Shown: positions 25,794 through 37,527, numbered from the stretch's first letter. The stretch is DNA of 64,000 bases from Amanita rubescens (GCA_015039365.1 WION01000002.1:1426001-1490000), one strand, 5' to 3'. The notes: generated by a model from the letters alone, not told the origin. Numbers and translations are program-made.

Positions 25794-28343
25794 ATGGAAC
25801 CAGCGCCGCATCCGCTAAAGACTATACTACAACTGCATCTAGCAAGCGACGTATCAGCAGCAAGCCACCTACCTCATGCTTTAACTGTTCTGGATGAACA
25901 ATGTTTATTACCTTCGTCACATCTCTCAAAATTAACCGCAAGAATAAATTCTTTGCTGCACTCGAAGGAAACATGCGGGCGTTGGGCTGGCCTGTGTCTG
26001 GCATATCGGATATCAGAATGTTCTAAAGCACTAATGATAGAATATGCTCAAGGATGGCTCAGTGTAGCTTTACCATTATTATCAGTCCGTATTCCCATCT
26101 AATGCTATTCTTAAACGCTAAATATCGCGAAGAGAGAGGAACCTAGTTCCAGTGCTGAAAGCAGGTATACGTCTCCTCTACAAAATTTTTAGTGGCGCAA
26201 TGGACACTTCCGAATTTCAACGACAAATATCTATTCCCAACATACCGAAAATGACCGACGTCGATGATTGCTCTAGTACAGAAACAGACTGACGTTGAAT
26301 TCAAGGTGTGTAAGTTGCCCTCGTGTATGAACTTTGCAACAATGAAATGCAGGCATTTATCTTATCGACATTATCACAACTCCTTTATTTATATCCCAAT
26401 CTCCATCGCTCATCCCACTCTTCATTGTCGTCTTTAGCCTTGGATAATTTGGATGGGAGTGCGCTTGGTCCAACGAATTCAGTTCTGTTGGAAGCAGCGT
26501 CAAAACTCTACGTGGCGCTGCACTTTACTGGAGGGAAAATGGGCGCGGGTGATCTCTGGAGAAAATCATGTCGAAGAGACAGTGACATTTGGTTGGAATG
26601 CTTTCTGTGCATTACGAACAACATTTCCTATTGAAGGTAAGTGGCTCTGACAAACGGAAGTTAAGTAGGCTGATTCGTTTCAGTCCAAGTAGTGAATGTC
26701 AATTCAAATACGGGAGGTGATGATCCAGTGGTCAATATACCCTTGAATCTAGACCGTCTTCGATGTTGCGTTATCATTTTGCGCGATCTCTTCAGGTACT
26801 CTACTTTCTTCTCAAGACCCCAGAAATTTGAAAACGTTTCTTAGAACGCCTGCGTCTCGCCCCGTGCAACTACCACTTGGTTTGCTAGTGAGGTTTGTTG
26901 TAGGCATATTAACTTGTTCCAGTGAGAGCCAGGTGAGTTAGCAGCACAGCGAAATGTGTCAGAACGTGAATTGCGGCAGGTCGAGGGTCATGTGGATGCA
27001 AATGTCCGGGCATTGGAACTTTCACTTGTCCCAGATATATGGAAGCTGGGATGCCAGGTCCTGGCTGATCTGACAGCTTGGTACGTTCGCAACTGGCTGT
27101 ACATTATCACCATGCTCATATCTTCTCAGCGCAGGATATCACTTGACGCCGCATCTGCCGCGGCTAATGTCATGCCTTATCATTCATCTAGAAAGCAAAT
27201 CGAAAACGTTCGTTCGTTCACTTCATGTCAAAGCAAACACATCCCAAATAATGCAACAGTTCCCTTCGCCTTGCGTACCTGACCGCTGTACAAGCACTCT
27301 TAATTCATTGTCACCCACTCGATTCTGATATTCTCCCGAATCGCCTAGCCAACTATATCCAACCTCTTATTGCGAGTATACTCTCACAAGTATCAGGTGT
27401 CTCAAAAAGCAATGATCAAGTTCGCAAAGGCAAAAAGCGCAACCGAAACTTTGAAGGCGATGAGATATTGAAAGGAGCGAGGGAGGCTCTCTGTCAAACG
27501 CCCGGGGACGAGCAAGTTTTGCTCAAGTCTTTGGAAGGTATAATTCACTGTCCTTTACCGTTGAATATGGGTGACCATGCCCATTTCAGTCTTCACCTCT
27601 CTTTGGCAAAATCCGAACTTGTCAATACAAACACGGTCAATACTAGCTCGTAACGTAGTCGCGGTCTATCTTGCGCTACCAAGGCTACCCCCAGCACTAT
27701 TATCAGTCGATCCATTCTTCCACGCTCGCCTATCCAAAAAAGTCCAAGCAGCCGTTCTAGACGTTGGGACAGGAAGCAGTAATGTTTCCGGCAGATCATT
27801 AGGCCTCATAGTTGCTTTCTCAGATTGTGAAAGGGTAAGAAGATCATTCTTGTTACGAGCTTCTCTTGCGACATACATCACTAGGACATGCAACAACACC
27901 TTGATCTTCTACTACATCCGCGAGTTCCACCCCTAGTTCGACGAGAACCTTATGTGGAGACATTGCCATATTACCACAACGAAGAATCTAGAGAGGAGCC
28001 CAGTGACCGAGAGGATTCGAGACCAGCAGCCCCTGAATACCTACCCAAGCCTTCATCCCATCCACCAAAAGGAACTTCAGACATAGTAGAAGAAGATCAA
28101 CCTCCGTCGCAAATGCCAGCCATCACGACCCCAAATTCGGCCGCGTTTCGCCAGCCTGAACGCGACGTATTTAAACCCCCTCCCATAGTTCAAGACGTGC
28201 CAGATACTCCGATTGCCAGTATTCAATCGCGGGTCCAGATACACGTGCAGCCCGCTCCTGCGCCTCAGATACAACCCACAAATGACGATGAAGAGATGCC
28301 CGACATTGACATGGCATCGGATTCAGAAGAATCAGACTCCTGA
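25794..28343 (+). CDS. RIX1: Rix1/PELP1-like pre-60S ribosome maturation factor (two or more frame slips)
   Basis: Rix1 works in the Rix1-Ipi complex on pre-60S particles in the nucleus (ITS2 processing and 5S rotation). Exons 25794-26084, 26137-26305, 26353-26636, 26684-26795, 26845-26932, about 26956-27080, 27130-27207, 27260-27537, 27590-27834 and 27885-28343. Seen: CGRWAGLCLAYRIS, MIEYAQGWLSVALPLLS, VLKAGIRLLYKIFSGAMD, HFTGGKMGAGDLWRKS, YHLTPHLPRLMSCLI, QALLIHCHPLDSDILPNRL, and an acidic C-terminus (DEEMPDIDMASDSEESDS). Extra single bases near 26263 and 26569 must be skipped, and the join at 26933-26955 is not explained by a normal intron. Family call is by these helical-repeat blocks, moderately secure. 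Confidence 0.8.
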
Positions 28344-29307
28344 TTATTCTGGTTCTTGATTTGGTGACGTTCGGGCCCGTTTCGATTTTGGTGTCGAGTT
28401 TTCGTCCACCGCCATATGCTCTTGGTCGGAATCAGCTTCGTCTGCTTGGCTATGATAATTCTGCCCCATTGTATCGATCTGGGATCATGCATTAAGACCA
28501 CAGATAATGTAAATATAAATATGTATTTACCTTCTGGATGAAAAGTTCAGCTGTTGCGCTGTCAGGATCTAGTTCTTTTGCGTGTTCTAAATGAGACCGA
28601 GCTTCTCGAAGCAGTTGCGAACTGCGCGATACATCTGCTCCGTGAGATTTCGCAAGTATGGTACGTTGACATGTGGTACCTTCCGTTGCTTCTTGTGATA
28701 GATATAGACACAAGAGACCAGCGTAAACGTGCAGGATTGGATTGTCTTGATACAGAAAAGATGGTAAATACCTACAGGATCAGTCAGACTCGAGGATCTC
28801 TGGGTCAAGTACTCATACAGCTCTAATTCGTCCAAAGCTTCTCTGTATCTGCCGCTTACAATAAGGCAATGGATGAGCTCTGTGAGGATGGCTTCGCGCT
28901 GGGGAGCATTGGCAATGTAGTATTGTATACACGAATATACGTACGTCATCCAAATGTTGCAACATAAGCGAGCGTAGATAATTAACTTTATCTTTGCTGG
29001 AATCCACATCATGTAGGCCATCGCCAACGAGTAAAAGGCTAGTCATCCAAAGAGACTTCCATTGAATTTCCTTGCATCGGGCGAGGATGGCCCATGCACG
29101 CCTTGCCCTCGTAAAATCCTGACGTTGAATGCAAAGCTGTAAGATATCATAAAGACGACGAATGTGCACTTTTCGAGCTGTCCTGGGCTGTTTTGACTGA
29201 AGAGATGAAAAGAAGAAATCGAGATGATCGGAGGACATCAGCGGACGGCCACAAACAACGCCAAAGGCATATCTAGCATGGACGACTGCACTCATACACA
29301 CATCCAT
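28344..29307 (-). CDS. RRN11: RNA polymerase I initiation factor Rrn11-like
   Basis: Predicted subunit of the yeast core-factor/TIF-IB group that recruits RNA polymerase I to the rDNA promoter. Exons 29307-28945, 28898-28819, 28771-28531 and 28478-28344 give 272 residues. Seen: HIRRLYDILQLCIQRQDFTR and ARRAWAILARCKEIQWKSLW (the Rrn11 signature region, TPR-like), a second repeat with LTELIHCLIVSGRYREALDE, YLPSFLYQDNPILHVYAG, LREARSHLEHAKELDPDS, and a charged tail (TPKSKRARTSPNQEPE) that looks nuclear. The start used is the first ATG at 29307; a second ATG at 29295 is possible. The stop abuts the RIX1 stop and the start overlaps that of the next gene. Confidence 0.8.
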
Positions 29308-30393
29308 GGACGACGATCTCACCTTTGGAACCTCCGTATGGGGTTCCAGTGATCCGGTTAACGCCTTACCGCCACCGACGCCAACAACTTCATTTCACGT
29401 AGATGATGACCTTTCTTTTGACGACGCTCAGTTTAGCGACGACTTTGACAACTTTGCAACGCCGGCTGAAAGCGTCGGCACGGCTGAGGTGGATGATGAT
29501 TTCGGTGACTTTGGAGATTTCGGCGAGGCTCAGCAGGTGGCAGCGAATGACAGCTTCAACGACGCCGACTTTGGAGAACGGGCTTATTACCAGCCACTCG
29601 AGCTTGATCCATTACCGTCCGGAAGAGATTTGCAGAGCCGAATCAACGAGATACTAGGGCCCTCATGGGCTGATAATATACCAAATACCCTGACGGACGA
29701 CAATATAAGAGAGGTGGAGGGTATCGGTCAGATGCTTGTGACACCCGAAAGGTACTCTAGCCCAATATATCTCCGCAGCCTTGAATTCAGAGCCAGTTTT
29801 TAGTCGTGAAATCTATAAAATGCTTCAGCAACCTCCTTCGATCAGGCCTTCTAATTGGAAACGATCCCGAATCCGTCGGCAGCACCTTATCTCACTCGGT
29901 ATTCCCGTGAATCTGGATGAAGTCCTGCCGCACGCAAATGGTAAACCACTACCGCCGCTGCAAATATCATCTAGACCCATGTCAGCGCCGCCGCCAGCAC
30001 GCAGTGCAACTGTGGCGAGCAATTCGCGCGCAGGAACTCCCCAACCTGCAGCATCACATTTCGGCCCCAAGCCCGAGCTGGACCATGATAAAATTGATTT
30101 ATTGTTATCATTAGACGCAGGTTAGAGTTGTCTTCGTTTATATCTTGTACATCTCTGATTATTCGAGTGTAGAAACGCTGAATCTACTTCCGCTCGTTAC
30201 GCTAGAGCGGCGTCTAAATGATCTTCGGTCACAGACCGCCCTGACATCAGCATTGCTGACGCATCTACTGCAGACAAGAGAGAGTCTGCAGCAGGACTCT
30301 GAAATGTACAATAGACTCATCGCCGAGCTCGTAGGAGAAGCGCAAAGGTTGAAGTCTAGTAAACCATCGAGGACATCGTCATTGAGGAGATAA
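29306..30393 (+). CDS. acidic protein with repeated DFxDF-type motifs, possible clathrin-adaptor accessory protein
   Basis: No family named with certainty. Exons 29306-29726, 29779-30120 and 30173-30393 give 327 residues. The N-terminus is acidic and has MDDDLTFGTSVWG, FSDDFDNFATP and the repeat DDDFGDFGDFGEA; Asp-Phe-X-Asp-Phe and Phe-Gly/X-Asp-Phe motifs bind the ear domains of clathrin adaptors in aftiphilin-like proteins. The middle is Pro/Ser-rich (SAPPPARSATVASN) and the C-terminus is a predicted coiled coil (LVTLERRLNDLRSQ, QTRESLQQDSEMYNRLIAEL). The first donor (GTCAGA at 29727) is weak; another border is possible. Trafficking function is inference from the motifs only. Confidence 0.65.
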
Positions 30394-30495
30394 CTCGTCG
30401 ATTACGTGATCACACAGCCACCTAGATTATACCACGTGACTTCACGAAAATTCGTTACATCTTTATTTCTGCGCCGTCCTAGGCGTCTTGCGAGG

Positions 30496-33400
30496 ATGAA
30501 TATTGCGCACCCAATACCCTCGACGGTTACTAGCGTATCATTTTCATTCCTTACCTCGCAGGATATACGCAGAATCTCTGTCAAACAGATTGTGAATCCC
30601 GTTCTTCTCGATGATCTAAATCGACCTAACATTGGTGGCCTGTACGACCCAGCACTAGGCCCAAGCGATCAAAAGGACATGTTTGTACGACTATACCTTG
30701 TATCTCTCAATTCTAACTGTGAATTAGCTGTGCGACATGTCGACTCAACTATTTCACCTGTCCCGGCCATTTTGGCCATATTGAACTCCCGGCACCTGTG
30801 TTCCATCCACTATTTATGATTCATATGTACGAGCTGTTGCGAGGAACGTGCTTATTCTGTCATAGGTTTAAAATGAACAGAGGAGTGGTGTGTGTTCTCG
30901 GTTCTACCAATATTCGCGACTCACGTCTACCCTTCAGTTAACTAAATATTGTGCCAAACTCCATCTATTGGAACGCGGACTTCTGGATGCTGCCTATGGA
31001 GTTGACGATATCCATCTTATAATCCGCAGGAAAAAGAAAAAAGGAAGGCCCAAAGAGGATGCGGACGGCGGCGCGGACGAGTCGGATGACCAGAAGGATA
31101 CACAAATGGAAGACGTCACTGTTGAAAGCGAAGAACAGTTCATGCAGAGAATAAGTCTCTACGTGGCTGTACATCTTTCTCGTGTGGGACCCGACAAGCG
31201 TGATGATTACAAGGATACACTTGTATATCAAACGAGAAAGGAGGTTCTTAACGAATTTTTGAAAGCTTCAATGTTGAAGTCGTGTCAAAATAATGACTGT
31301 AGATCGTGAGTTTTTACTCGCAACGCACTGAGTGTCGTTTAATGGCTTATTGCAGACCCGCTTACACGTTCCGAAAGGAGGGATATACAAAGATCGTTGA
31401 GTATGACCTATCGGAGAGGCAAAAGAGGCAATCTTCTAGGAAACGACCCAATGTACTGCTTATGGAGAAAGCGCGATCCTTTGCGCAGCATTCAGCTTCA
31501 CAGCCGGCAGATGAGATGGACGTGGACAACTCTGGTGAGGATGAGGACGAGGACGAGGAGGGAGAAGGAGAAGATCTTATGGATGTTGACGAGGACGAAA
31601 GTCGTACAACGTCGAAGGGACCTGCGCTTCCGAAGTCCGCTAGCGGAAAGGTCAAGACAAAACGTGGAAGAAATGAGCGTGTAATGGCACCCGAAGAGTG
31701 TCGTGCGCACCTGCGCCTTCTATTCAGAAACGAACCCGTCGCATGTTCCTTGATATACGGACGTCACGGACCACTTGCTCAGTCTTCCCGGGACCAGCTA
31801 CGACACGCATCTGCTGACATGTTCTTTGTGGACGTTGTTCCGATTACTCCGACTCGTTTTCGGCCACCAGCCAAAATGGGGGAAACCCTTTTCGAACATC
31901 CCCAGAACGAATTGCTATCAAAAGTCTTGACAACATGTTACCGCATGCGTGATTTAAATGTCGAACTACGTTCTGTGTCTCAAAAGAGAGAAGGGTTTGA
32001 TGAAAAGGAACGGAGACGACTGATGAGCGCGCTGCTGGATCGGCTGGTGCAGTTGCAGGTTGATGTTAATAGCTTCATTGATAGCAGCAAGAATCCGGCG
32101 CCCGTACGGCAAGGGAAACTTCCTCCTCCTGGTGTTAAACAAGGGCTCGAAAAGAAGGAAGGTCTATTCCGAAAGCACATGATGGTCAGCGTCACAATAC
32201 GGTGTATAATTCTGTTACTAAATGCGAATGAACAGGGAAAGCGAGTTAATTACGCTGCGCGCTCCGTCATCTCCCCTGATGTTAACATCGAACCAAACGA
32301 AATTGGAATTCCTCCTGTTTTTGCCCGCAAACTGACCTTCCCTGAACCGGTAACGCCTGCCAACTTCCATGAGCTACGTCAATTAGTCATTGCTGGACCA
32401 AACAATTATCCGGGAGCGTCAATGGTAGAGTACGAGGATGGCCATAAGCATTCATTGGTTAGCGTATTCCCAAGTGATGCTCAGAAACACTGATTTTATG
32501 ACTTCCAGGATAAATTGACTGTTGAACAACGTACAGCTATTGCCAACCAACTGTTAACGCCCCAGGAGGGAAGTCAAGGCGCAGATAAGAGACGAGGACT
32601 TTATACGCGTACGGCAACAGTCAACAAGAAGGTTTATCGGCATCTCCGAGACGGCGATATTTTAATTCTCAATCGTCAACCCACACTGCATAAGCCCAGT
32701 ATGATGGGGCATAAGGCGCGTGTTTTACAAGGGGAGAAGACTATCCGGATGCATTACGCGAACTGGTAAGCTCCTTCGTGCGTGTCTATTCGTTGTCACA
32801 TCGGTTGACTATCCTACGAATAGTAACTCCTACAACGGCAAGTAAAAATTTGTGTGTTTTCGGAGTATACAATCTCATCGCGCGTTAATATAGCTGATTT
32901 TGATGGAGATGGTATGTTCAACTGTTCCTACACTATATCGCGCTTCTAACAATGATTAGAGATGAATATTCATTTTCCTCGTGAGTGTCGAAATCTTAGT
33001 GCAAAGTACGTTGCCGATAGATTTCATCTCAGAGAATCAGGTTGCCAGGGCCGAGGCGATGATGGTCGCTAATACGGATAATCAGTACCTAGTGCCGACC
33101 TCGGGCAACCCTTTGCGTGGTCTTATCCAGGATCATGTCGTGGCTGGAGTTTGGATGACGTGTCAAGATGCGTTCTTCACACGTGAAGAGTACTATCAAC
33201 TGCTTTATGGTGCTCTTCGGCCCGAGCAGGACCAATGTTCTCGGTTAATAACCTTGCCGCCGACAATATGGAAGCCAAAACCGTTATGGACGGGAAAGCA
33301 GATTGTAAGCGCGTACGCTAGTCCTAGGAAGGATATCAACTGATCAGATTCAAGATATCAACAATACTCAGGAACATTACATCTGAGCACGTTGAAGGTC

Positions 33401-36400
33401 TTAATCTAAACGCTAAAACTAAAATACCAGGTCATCTATGGGGCGGCGATTCAAAAGAAGATAAGGTCATCATCGTGGATGGAGAACTTCTCTGCGGAGT
33501 GTTAGACAAGGCAGCATTTGGAGCTAGTGACTATGGTCTGGTTCACTCGGTGTACGAGCTCTATGGGGCTGAAACTGCGGGAAAACTTCTCGGAGTCCTC
33601 AGCCGCTTGTTCACAAAGTTCCTACAGCACCGAGCATTTACATGCAGGATGGATGATCTGATACTTACACACGAGGGTGATCAGCGCAGAAGGAGCATTT
33701 TGCAAAAAGGGCGAAATCTGGGCACAGAAGCTGCGATTGAGAACTTCCCTTCACTGAACGGCAAGTCGGCAGAGGAGATACCTGCTGCTTTGACAGCCTT
33801 GCTTCAAGATGTCCTGCGAGATGATAACAAGATGGCTGGTTTGGATATGACGGTCAAGACCAAACTTTCAAAACTGACGTCTGCAATAACTGATGCCTGC
33901 ATACCGCACAATTTGTTACGTAAATTCCCGTTCAATAACATGCAAACCATGACGGGTTCTGGTGCGAAGGGAAGTGCTGTCAATGCTCGTCAAATCTCTT
34001 GTGCTCTTGGTCAACAAGAACTTGAAGGCAGACGTGTACCTGTCATGATAAGCGGAAAGACTTTGCCCACGTTCAAACCGTTTGAAACAAAAGCCATTGC
34101 AGGAGGATACATTGCTAGCCGATTTTTGACGGGGATCAAACCGCAAGAGTTCTATTTCCACTGCATGGCTGGTAGAGAGGGTCTAATTGACACTGCAGTC
34201 AAGACATCACGGTCTGGATACCTCCAACGTTGTCTTATCAAGCATCTCGAAGGCATCCGTGTCCATTATGATAATACAGTTCGGGGGAGCGACAACTCAG
34301 GTATTCCAATTCTGTTATGGCGGCGACTGCATTGGACGTGACAAAACAAAAGCATTTGTTGCAAGTTCGACTTCATTGCACAAAACTGAGATGTCATTCC
34401 TGCAGCAACTGAGGCCACGCCAACTCGAAGATGTTGTTGATGACGAAACCGCGGTGCGACACATGAAAAAGGCACTGAAGAAGTCTGCCGACAGGTCTGG
34501 TGGAGGGAATTCGTCCAGGCGTGACAAGTATGACACTGCTTTATCTCTGTACAACCCCACTCGCTATCTTGGCAGCACATCGGAAGGTTTCGCAGAAGCT
34601 GTGGATCGCTACATAAAGACGAATCCCCAACACTTGCTGAAAACAAAGGATTCGCAAGAGCCCTTCTTCAAATCGCGCAAAAAGCAGCTCAGTGCGCACA
34701 ACTTCAAGCTATTGATGAACGTCAAGTATATGCGCAGTCTAGTCGAACCAGGTGAAGCTGTAGGACTCCTAGCGTCGCAGGGGTAAGTAAGACAATATTT
34801 GCATAGTTACCGCTAACGGTTCTATAACTGCAGTGTTGGAGAGCCATCCACCCAAATGACACTAAATACGTTCCACTTTGCTGGTGTGTGACGCCGAGAC
34901 TTCGAAATTTCTAAGGTCTAATTTAACAAACCTAGGACATGGTGCGGCGAACGTCACTCTGGGTATTCCTCGTCTACGAGAAATAGTAATGACCGCTTCC
35001 CAAAAGCCAAAGACGCCATCAATGAGCATGAAGGTCAAACGCGGTGTTCAGTTACAGGATATCGAGAGTTTCTGCAAACGCGCAAGTCGCGTTACACTTT
35101 CTCAAGTCATCGATGAGGTCATTGTAACGGAGAAGCTCAAAGTAGGAACGGGAACGGAATTCACGATCGAAATCAAGTTCTTCCCCAAGGAAGAATATGA
35201 AGGAGAATATGATGTCGACCCCACTGACATCTTGACTACCTTTGCAGTTAAATTCCCATTAACGCTGAAGAAAGAGATTCAGAGTGAAATGCGGAAACTT
35301 GACGCGGACTTGAAAAGCCAGATTGCGGATTTGGGCAAGGGGAAGAAAGCTAGAACAGGGGATGGGGAAGGTGCAGAGGATGATGTGGATGAGGAAGCAC
35401 CAACGCGCAGAAAGAACGCTGATGATGAAAGTGACGCGGAATGAGGGTAACGCGGACGACGAGAAACGCACAAGGCAGAGAAAGGAACAGGTTTCATACG
35501 AAAGCGAAGAAGAGAGTCAGGATGAGGAAGCTTTTGACGATGCGGCTATTGAGGCTGCGTACGCTGAAGAGTCCGACCAGGAAGTTGTACCAGAGGAAGC
35601 CGGTCAATCGAGCTCACGGAAAACAAGCACACAATTCAATGCTATCTCTAATCTTTTCCATCGCAATTTGAGCCATGCCACATCGTTCGACTTCAACGAG
35701 TCGCATTGTGTTTTCACGCTTGAGGCTAGTCGTCTATTTGTGTGCATAGCGTTTTCTGACAACCAAAATGAACAGTTCCTGTCAGATATCCCGAAGCTTC
35801 TATTTGTTGGCATTATGGAACGGACATGTCGTACAACTGTCATCCGCGAGATACCAGGGATCAGTGACTGTTTCAAATTAAAAGAGGAGAAAAATGGACA
35901 GGAACCGGAGATCAAGGTAAGGGGTGGTGAACGGTGTCGTTTCATTTACTAATTCATGTTAGATAACAACAAATGGCTCAAACTTTCGAGGCATGTGGGA
36001 ATTTGCGGCAGGTTCTGGAGAAAGCATACTCGAGGATAACGGCATTTATTCGAATGATATATATTCGATCCTGAAGACATACGGTGTAGAAATGGCGCGT
36101 GCAGCCATTCTGCGGGAGATGGGATCTGTGTTCGGCGTTTACAGCATACAAGTGAATCACCGGCATCTAGAGCTAATCGCGGATTACATGGTACGGATTC
36201 CCATGTGACAGGTTAAGGAGGTGACTGATGACGCGCATAGACATTCGACGGGGGATACAAGCCGTTTAACCGCAAGGGCATCTCGACGAGTCCGTCGCCA
36301 CTTCTGAAGGCGTCATATGAAACGACAGCGGCTTTCCTTTCCGACGCGACGCTGTTTGGTGACTTTGACGATCTGCGGACACCATCTGGGTGCATTGTGT

Positions 36401-36462
36401 TAGGGAGGCCTAACCGGACTGGGACAGGAGCGTTTGACGTTGTGATGGCGACTAATGCGTAA
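30496..36462 (+). CDS. RPA190: RNA polymerase I largest subunit (A190), with a cluster of +1 frame slips
   Basis: Largest catalytic subunit of Pol I, which makes pre-rRNA in the nucleolus. Fifteen exons (30496-30680, 30728-30887, 30938-31305, 31356-32184, 32236-32457, 32509-32765, 32824-32837, 32894-32911, 32960-32980, 33033-33304, 33355-34782, 34834-34883, 34936-35916, 35963-36190, 36241-36462) give about 1750 residues. Seen: clamp zinc motif CATC...[11 protein letters not shown], an acidic insertion, [35 protein letters not shown], the active-site [74 protein letters not shown] and the C-terminal [14 protein letters not shown]. Four extra bases at about 34301-34387 and one near 35442 must be skipped to keep conserved residues. 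Confidence 0.95.
32838..32893 (+). other. GC-AG intron splitting the RPA190 active-site motif
   Basis: 56-nt intron with donor GCAAGT and acceptor TAG, between Asn-Ser-Tyr-Asn-(G) and (CT)-Asp-Phe-Asp-Gly-Asp. A GT donor four bases further in would bring in-frame TGA, so the GC donor is required by the invariant ADFDGD motif. Confidence 0.85.
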
Positions 36463-36573
36463 ATTACGCGACTAAAAGTAGTAAAAAGATCAACAGTAAT
36501 GCCAGACGCGTGACATAACGCGTTTTTGTGACAAGACACGAGGTGGCTTTGAACACCCACTATCAATCATCCC

Positions 36574-37527
36574 ATGCGACGCCCGGGGCCACTGCACGAG
36601 TTACCGCTCGAAGACTTCTTGCCATCGGACCCCAATAGCCTACAGGTGCCTTCTAGACCAGTAAAGAGACCCCTGTCTCCAGGCGTCCCAAAACTTCTTA
36701 GCCCCGCAAAGCGTCGCATCGTCAACGAACAAGGCTTACTCATATCCGAGAAAGCGGAAAGTTCATTGCCACGCACTTCCAAACAATCGTCACCCAGCCG
36801 CTTTGCGGATGTCCTTAACGGTCCTGGAAGCCCAGCAAAAGTTCTGGACTTTGGACTGCCAAAACCTAACCGCTCCACATATCAAGAAATCGCTATGGAT
36901 ATAACTCCCAGGCGGCCTATGACTCGTTCTATGTCGAGGCTCGTGTCAAATCCCGAGCTAAACCCGAGGCAAAGCTCATCACGCCACATCGAAGAGATTA
37001 CCATGAATGACGATACGTTCGACGCCCACCCTTTCATAACACGCAATACACGATCACCCGTTTTCATTCCCCGCGACCTTCCTCTGCCGCAAGATCCACA
37101 TTCAACCCATTATCCAGGGTTCGAAGTTTACCAAGACCCATACACTATCATTTTTCCTCCGCTCAGTGCTTCGCAGCCGGAGGCTCTCAAAGACGAAGCC
37201 AAGGAAAATGTACCATCTCGTCGGAAAGGTCGAAAAACATCATATACTCTGGAAAAACCAGAATCAAATCCGCGGTCGGAGCCAACCAAACGAGATACGG
37301 ACTGCACTATGAATAAACCATCGTCGCCAAAGAAAATTTTTGGCATGTATGGCACAGTGACTAGTCCGCTAACATCGCGGAGGCTAGGGATGGCATCATT
37401 ACATGTCTCCTCTCCAATATCGGACGTAGAGATGGTCAAAAGGGAAAGGAAACTGAAAATGATGGAGGAAGTCGACGAAGGAGGGTTCGACGTCGATGAC
37501 GACGACGGGAGACGCATGGTACATTAG
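36574..37527 (+). CDS. unknown intronless nuclear-type protein with KEN box
   Basis: Not recognised. One exon of 317 residues, unusual here because nearly every other gene is split. Seen: a Pro/Ser-rich N-terminus with LSPGVPKLLSPAKRR (proline-directed kinase sites next to a basic nuclear-signal-like cluster), further Ser-Pro sites (SPAKVLDF, SPSRFADV), ITPRRPMTRSMSRL, a KEN triplet at residues 210-212 (AKENVPSRR), KPSSPKKIFGMYG, SPISDVEMVKRERKLKM and an acidic end. The combination of Ser-Pro sites, basic clusters and KEN resembles cell-cycle substrates of Cdk and APC/C, but that is motif-level inference. It starts 111 bp after RPA190 in the same direction. Confidence 0.7.
   Translation: MRRPGPLHELPLEDFLPSDPNSLQVPSRPVKRPLSPGVPKLLSPAKRRIVNEQGLLISEKAESSLPRTSKQSSPSRFADVLNGPGSPAKVLDFGLPKPNRSTYQEIAMDITPRRPMTRSMSRLVSNPELNPRQSSSRHIEEITMNDDTFDAHPFITRNTRSPVFIPRDLPLPQDPHSTHYPGFEVYQDPYTIIFPPLSASQPEALKDEAKENVPSRRKGRKTSYTLEKPESNPRSEPTKRDTDCTMNKPSSPKKIFGMYGTVTSPLTSRRLGMASLHVSSPISDVEMVKRERKLKMMEEVDEGGFDVDDDDGRRMVH

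Noticed and set aside
31530..31580. GAG/GAC-rich repeat in RPA190
   Set aside because: It encodes the acidic disordered insertion common in Pol I largest subunits.
32185..32235. 17 extra residues in RPA190 between HMM and GKRVNY
   Set aside because: These 51 bases are a GT-AG intron that happens to be open and in frame; the family has Met-Met directly followed by Gly-Lys-Arg-Val.
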